Source of the DNA: Thermoleophilaceae bacterium
GTDB taxonomy: Bacteria > Actinomycetota > Thermoleophilia > Solirubrobacterales > Thermoleophilaceae
Direction: 5' to 3'
DNA length: 8,623 bases
Assembly (NCBI GenBank): GCA_013696905.1
Contig: JACCXP010000329.1
Span: 1 to 8,623, forward strand
A program made the translations under genes and the position numbers. A model generated the notes under the pieces. It saw only the letters and a list, made by a program, of their open reading frames with translations, was not told where the DNA came from and did not search any database. Below are positions 6,461 to 8,623 of this stretch, in pieces; the first letter of the stretch is position 1, and each line of letters begins with the position of its first letter.

Positions 6461-7639
6461 GTGAGCACGACCGACGCCACGCCGCTCGCCGGCGACCTGC
6501 TGGAGCTCGACGCCCTGCTGAGCCCCGAGGAGCGCGCCGGGCGCGACCGCATCCGCGCCTTCGCCGGCGAGCAGCTGCGCCCGCACGTCGCCGAGTGGTA
6601 CGAGGCGGGGGGTCTTCCCGCCGAGCTGCCGCGGCTACTGGGCGATCTCGGCGTGCTCGGGATGCACCTCGAGGGCCACGGGCTCGGAGGCGCGAGCGCC
6701 GTCGAGTACGGGCTCGCCTGCGTCGAGATCGAGGCGGTCGACTCGGGGCTTCGCACGTTCGTCTCGGTGCAGGGGTCGCTCGCGATGACGGCGATCCATC
6801 ACTTCGGATCGGACGAGCAGCGGGGCGAGTGGCTCGGCCCGCTGGCGGCGGGCGAGGCGCTCGCCTGCTTCGCGCTGACCGAGCCCGAGGCGGGCTCTGA
6901 CCCCTCGAGCATGCGCACGTTCGCCCGTCGCGACGGCGACGACTGGGTGCTTGACGGCGAGAAGCGCTGGATCGGAAGCGCGACGGTGGCCGACGTCGTG
7001 GTCGTCTGGGCGCAGACCGACGACGGCGTGCGCGGGTTCCTGGTCCCGCGCGGCACGCGCGGCTACGAGGCGCACGAGATCACCGGGAAGCTTTCGATGC
7101 GGACCTCTCCCCACGCGCACCTGCGCTTCGAAGGCTGCCGCCTGCCCGCCGCGGCGCTGCTGCCCGAGGCGCGCGGCATGCGCGCTCCGTTCACGTGCCT
7201 CGGTGAGGCCCGCCACGGGATCGTGTGGGGCTCGATGGGCGCCGCTCGCGACGCCTTCGAGTGCGCGCTCGACTACGCCTCGCGGCGCGAGGTGTTCGGC
7301 GGGCCGATCGCGCGCTTCCAGCTCACCCAGCAGAAGCTCGTCGGCATGGCGATCGCCGTCAGCACCGGCTCGCTGCTGGCCCTCCACCTCGGCCGGATGA
7401 AGGACGAGGGGCGCCTCGCACCCGAGCAGATCTCGCTCGGGAAGCTCGCGAACGTGCGCGCGGCGCTCGAGGTGGCCCGTACGGCGCGCACGATCCTCGG
7501 CGGAAACGGCGTCACGCTCGACTTCTCGCCGATGCGCCACGCCGCAAACCTAGAGTCGGTGCTCACCTACGAGGGCACGGAGGAGATCCACACGCTCGTG
7601 CTCGGCAAGGCGATCACCGGCCACAGCGCGCTGCGCTGA
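6461..7639 (+). CDS. gcdH: Acyl-CoA dehydrogenase, glutaryl-CoA dehydrogenase type
   Basis: Cytosolic FAD enzyme of 392 residues. The assigned reaction is oxidation and decarboxylation of glutaryl-CoA to crotonyl-CoA and CO2, the convergence step of lysine, tryptophan and glutarate breakdown. The whole chain follows the glutaryl-CoA dehydrogenase pattern: VDSGLRTFVSVQ (93-104), CFALTEPEAGSDPSSM (136-151), KRWIGSATVADVVVVWAQ (168-185), ARHGIVWG (250-257), RTILGGNG (343-350) and TYEGTEEIH (369-377). The expected catalytic base is Glu371, after Tyr370. Glu91 and Arg98 match the Glu/Arg pair that recognises the glutaryl gamma-carboxylate in human GCDH (Glu87, Arg94), which argues for a dicarboxyl-CoA substrate over plain acyl-CoAs. 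Whether it is decarboxylating is not certain. The GTG start lacks a ribosome site. It is divergent from the TAXI operon and stops five bases from the convergent DUF554 gene. No electron-transfer flavoprotein gene is in the window. Confidence 0.9.
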   Translation: MSTTDATPLAGDLLELDALLSPEERAGRDRIRAFAGEQLRPHVAEWYEAGGLPAELPRLLGDLGVLGMHLEGHGLGGASAVEYGLACVEIEAVDSGLRTFVSVQGSLAMTAIHHFGSDEQRGEWLGPLAAGEALACFALTEPEAGSDPSSMRTFARRDGDDWVLDGEKRWIGSATVADVVVVWAQTDDGVRGFLVPRGTRGYEAHEITGKLSMRTSPHAHLRFEGCRLPAAALLPEARGMRAPFTCLGEARHGIVWGSMGAARDAFECALDYASRREVFGGPIARFQLTQQKLVGMAIAVSTGSLLALHLGRMKDEGRLAPEQISLGKLANVRAALEVARTARTILGGNGVTLDFSPMRHAANLESVLTYEGTEEIHTLVLGKAITGHSALR

Positions 7640-7644
7640 GCGAA

Positions 7645-8337
7645 CTAGCGAAACGCCGCCACGAGCCCGACGAGCGCCGGGGCCACCACGAGCGCGGGCA
7701 GGAAGTTGCCCACCTTCACGTCGCGCACGTCGAGCAGCCGTAGCGAGATCCCGATGATCAAGATGCCCCCGGCGCTCGTCAGCGCGGCGAGCGCCTCGCC
7801 GCGCAACAGCGGTGCGACAGCGCCCGCACCGAGCGCGAGCCCGCCCTGGAGCATGAGCACGGTGACCGCCGCGAGCCCCACTCCCCATCCGAGGGTGGAG
7901 GCGAGCGCGATCGCCGCGAACCCGTCGAGCAGCGCCTTGGTGGCGAGCGCGCTGTAGTCCCCGGTGAGCCCGTCCTGGATCGAGCCGACGACCGCCAGTG
8001 GTCCGACGCAGAACAGCAGGCTCGCCGTGAAGAACGCCTCGCTGACCGTCGAGCCCTCCCCGCCCAGGCGCCGCTGGATCGCGTCGCCAAGCGACTCCAG
8101 CCGGCGCTCGATCCCCACCGCCTCGCCCACGATCCCGCCGATAAGCACTGCGCCGAGCACGATCAGCGGGTTGGTCTCGCGCCAGACGAGCGCGTAGTCC
8201 ACTCCCAGCACGAGCGTGACCAGGCCGAGCCCGGCCAGCACGCGCCGCTGGAGCCCTTCGGGCAGGCGTGCCCCGAGCAGCGTGCCGACCAGCGTGCCCG
8301 CGAGCACGGTGGCGACGTTGATCAGCGTGCCGGTCAG
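7645..8337 (-). CDS. DUF554-family membrane protein
   Basis: Predicted integral membrane protein of the DUF554 (YdfK/YqgA-like) family. Hydrophobic segments cover most of the chain. The family hallmark is the central block FCVGPLAVVGSIQDGLTGDY, closely followed by ATKALLDGFAAIALAS, and a C-terminal GGILIIGISLRLLDVRDVKV segment. The function of the family is not established; a channel or transporter role is only suspected. The first ordinary start is GTG at 8307, but the frame upstream reads TGTLINVATV, the conserved N-terminal beginning of the family, back to a CTG at 8337. An in-frame TGA at 8355-8353 closes the frame and there is no ATG between. CTG at 8337 (230 residues) is therefore preferred, seven bases after the biotin-carrier stop, with a weak AGGTAGG before it and probable translational coupling. 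From GTG 8307 the protein would have 220 residues. Confidence 0.88.
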   Translation of the reverse strand: MTGTLINVATVLAGTLVGTLLGARLPEGLQRRVLAGLGLVTLVLGVDYALVWRETNPLIVLGAVLIGGIVGEAVGIERRLESLGDAIQRRLGGEGSTVSEAFFTASLLFCVGPLAVVGSIQDGLTGDYSALATKALLDGFAAIALASTLGWGVGLAAVTVLMLQGGLALGAGAVAPLLRGEALAALTSAGGILIIGISLRLLDVRDVKVGNFLPALVVAPALVGLVAAFR

Positions 8338-8344
8338 CCGGCGC

Positions 8345-8623
8345 CTACCTGATCACGGCGATCGGATCGCCCGAGGCGACCGCCGTCCCGCCTGCCACGG
8401 TCAGCTCGGCCACCGTGCCGCCGCGGTGGGCGGTGATCTCGTTCTCCATCTTCATCGCCTCGATCACGCAGATCAGCGCGCCCCGCTCGACGGTTGCGCC
8501 GGGCTCGACGGCGACCCGCAGCACGGTTCCCCCGAGCGGCGACAGCAGCGCCTCGCCGTCCGCCTCGCCGGCTCCGGAGCGACGCGGGCGACGCGGCGGC
8601 GCGCTCGCGGCGGGGCCCGGGGC
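8345..8623 (-). CDS. Biotin carboxyl carrier protein or C-terminal biotinyl domain (partial)
   Basis: The last 92 residues of a biotinylated protein read in from the right edge; its start is outside the window. An Ala/Pro/Arg-rich linker (visible residues 1-25) leads into a complete biotinyl domain, LLSPLGGTVLRVAVEPGATV (26-45), with the attachment motif EAMKMENEI (55-63). The biotin-bearing lysine is visible residue 58 (codon 8452-8450), flanked by Met on both sides as the biotin ligase requires. The C-terminal half GGTVAELTVAGGTAV (68-82) repeats the domain's pseudo-symmetry and the protein ends at TAG 8347-8345. The domain carries CO2 for an acyl-CoA carboxylase or decarboxylase. It may be a free carrier subunit (AccB-like) or the tail of a biotin carboxylase alpha subunit (AccA/PccA-like); the window cannot tell. 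DUF554 follows after seven bases, suggesting co-transcription. Confidence 0.9.
   Translation of the reverse strand, partial: APGPAASAPPRRPRRSGAGEADGEALLSPLGGTVLRVAVEPGATVERGALICVIEAMKMENEITAHRGGTVAELTVAGGTAVASGDPIAVIR

Noticed and set aside
6343..6756. N-terminal extension of the TAXI binding-protein frame up to 6756
   Set aside because: It would run through the divergent dehydrogenase gene, place the lipoprotein signal about 170 residues inside the protein, and ignore the strong GGAGG before TTG 6342/6345.
5260..6900. Long plus-strand reading frame of about 546 codons across the binding protein and the start of the dehydrogenase
   Set aside because: It is antisense to the TAXI binding protein and out of frame with the dehydrogenase. 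Its His/Arg/Leu-rich composition is typical of an antisense shadow.
7640..7644. Terminator between the convergent dehydrogenase and DUF554 genes
   Set aside because: Only five bases separate the stops and no hairpin is evident; any terminator would have to lie inside coding sequence.

Overview
The window is a compact, very GC-rich (about 70% by eye) bacterial chromosomal segment with short intergenic gaps and many non-ATG starts. High-GC codon use, actinobacterial-type genes and the possibility of leaderless starts suggest an actinobacterium, perhaps Thermoleophilia (Solirubrobacterales or Gaiellales). That placement is inference, because there is no rRNA or marker gene. I see no RNA gene, mobile element, CRISPR array or phage gene, and no gene-free stretch longer than 115 bases.

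Left part (1-2789). The last 43 codons of an unidentified plus-strand gene end at 134, tail to tail with a minus-strand fold-type I PLP aminotransferase (141-1280). A 50-base divergent intergenic region, with overlapping -10-like motifs on the two strands, separates the aminotransferase from a plus-strand pair four bases apart: a type II haloacid-dehalogenase-like HAD hydrolase (1331-2008) and a metallo-beta-lactamase-fold hydrolase (2013-2789). The latter carries an Asp-for-His change in its metal motif.

Middle part (2821-6342, all minus). This is a complete TAXI-type TRAP transporter operon, transcribed in the order lipoprotein solute-binding protein, DUF1850 protein, fused small/large membrane permease. 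The last two genes overlap by one base (TGATG). The binding protein captures a substrate outside the membrane, the permease moves it in using an ion gradient, and the DUF1850 protein is a conserved partner of unknown role. The substrate cannot be read from the sequence.

Right part (6461-8623). A glutaryl-CoA dehydrogenase-like gene diverges from the transporter across a 115-base region holding a perfect 11-bp inverted repeat, the best operator candidate here. It converges, five bases apart, on a minus-strand DUF554 membrane protein that probably starts at CTG. Just upstream of that gene is the 3' end of a biotin carboxyl carrier protein or domain, cut by the window edge.

A loose metabolic theme is acid and acyl-CoA catabolism (glutaryl-CoA oxidation, biotin-dependent carboxylation, uptake of a small organic acid). 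The most novelty-prone elements are the DUF1850 partner of the transporter, the variant metal site of the MBL enzyme and the inverted repeat between transporter and dehydrogenase. I found no clearly unprecedented multi-gene system.
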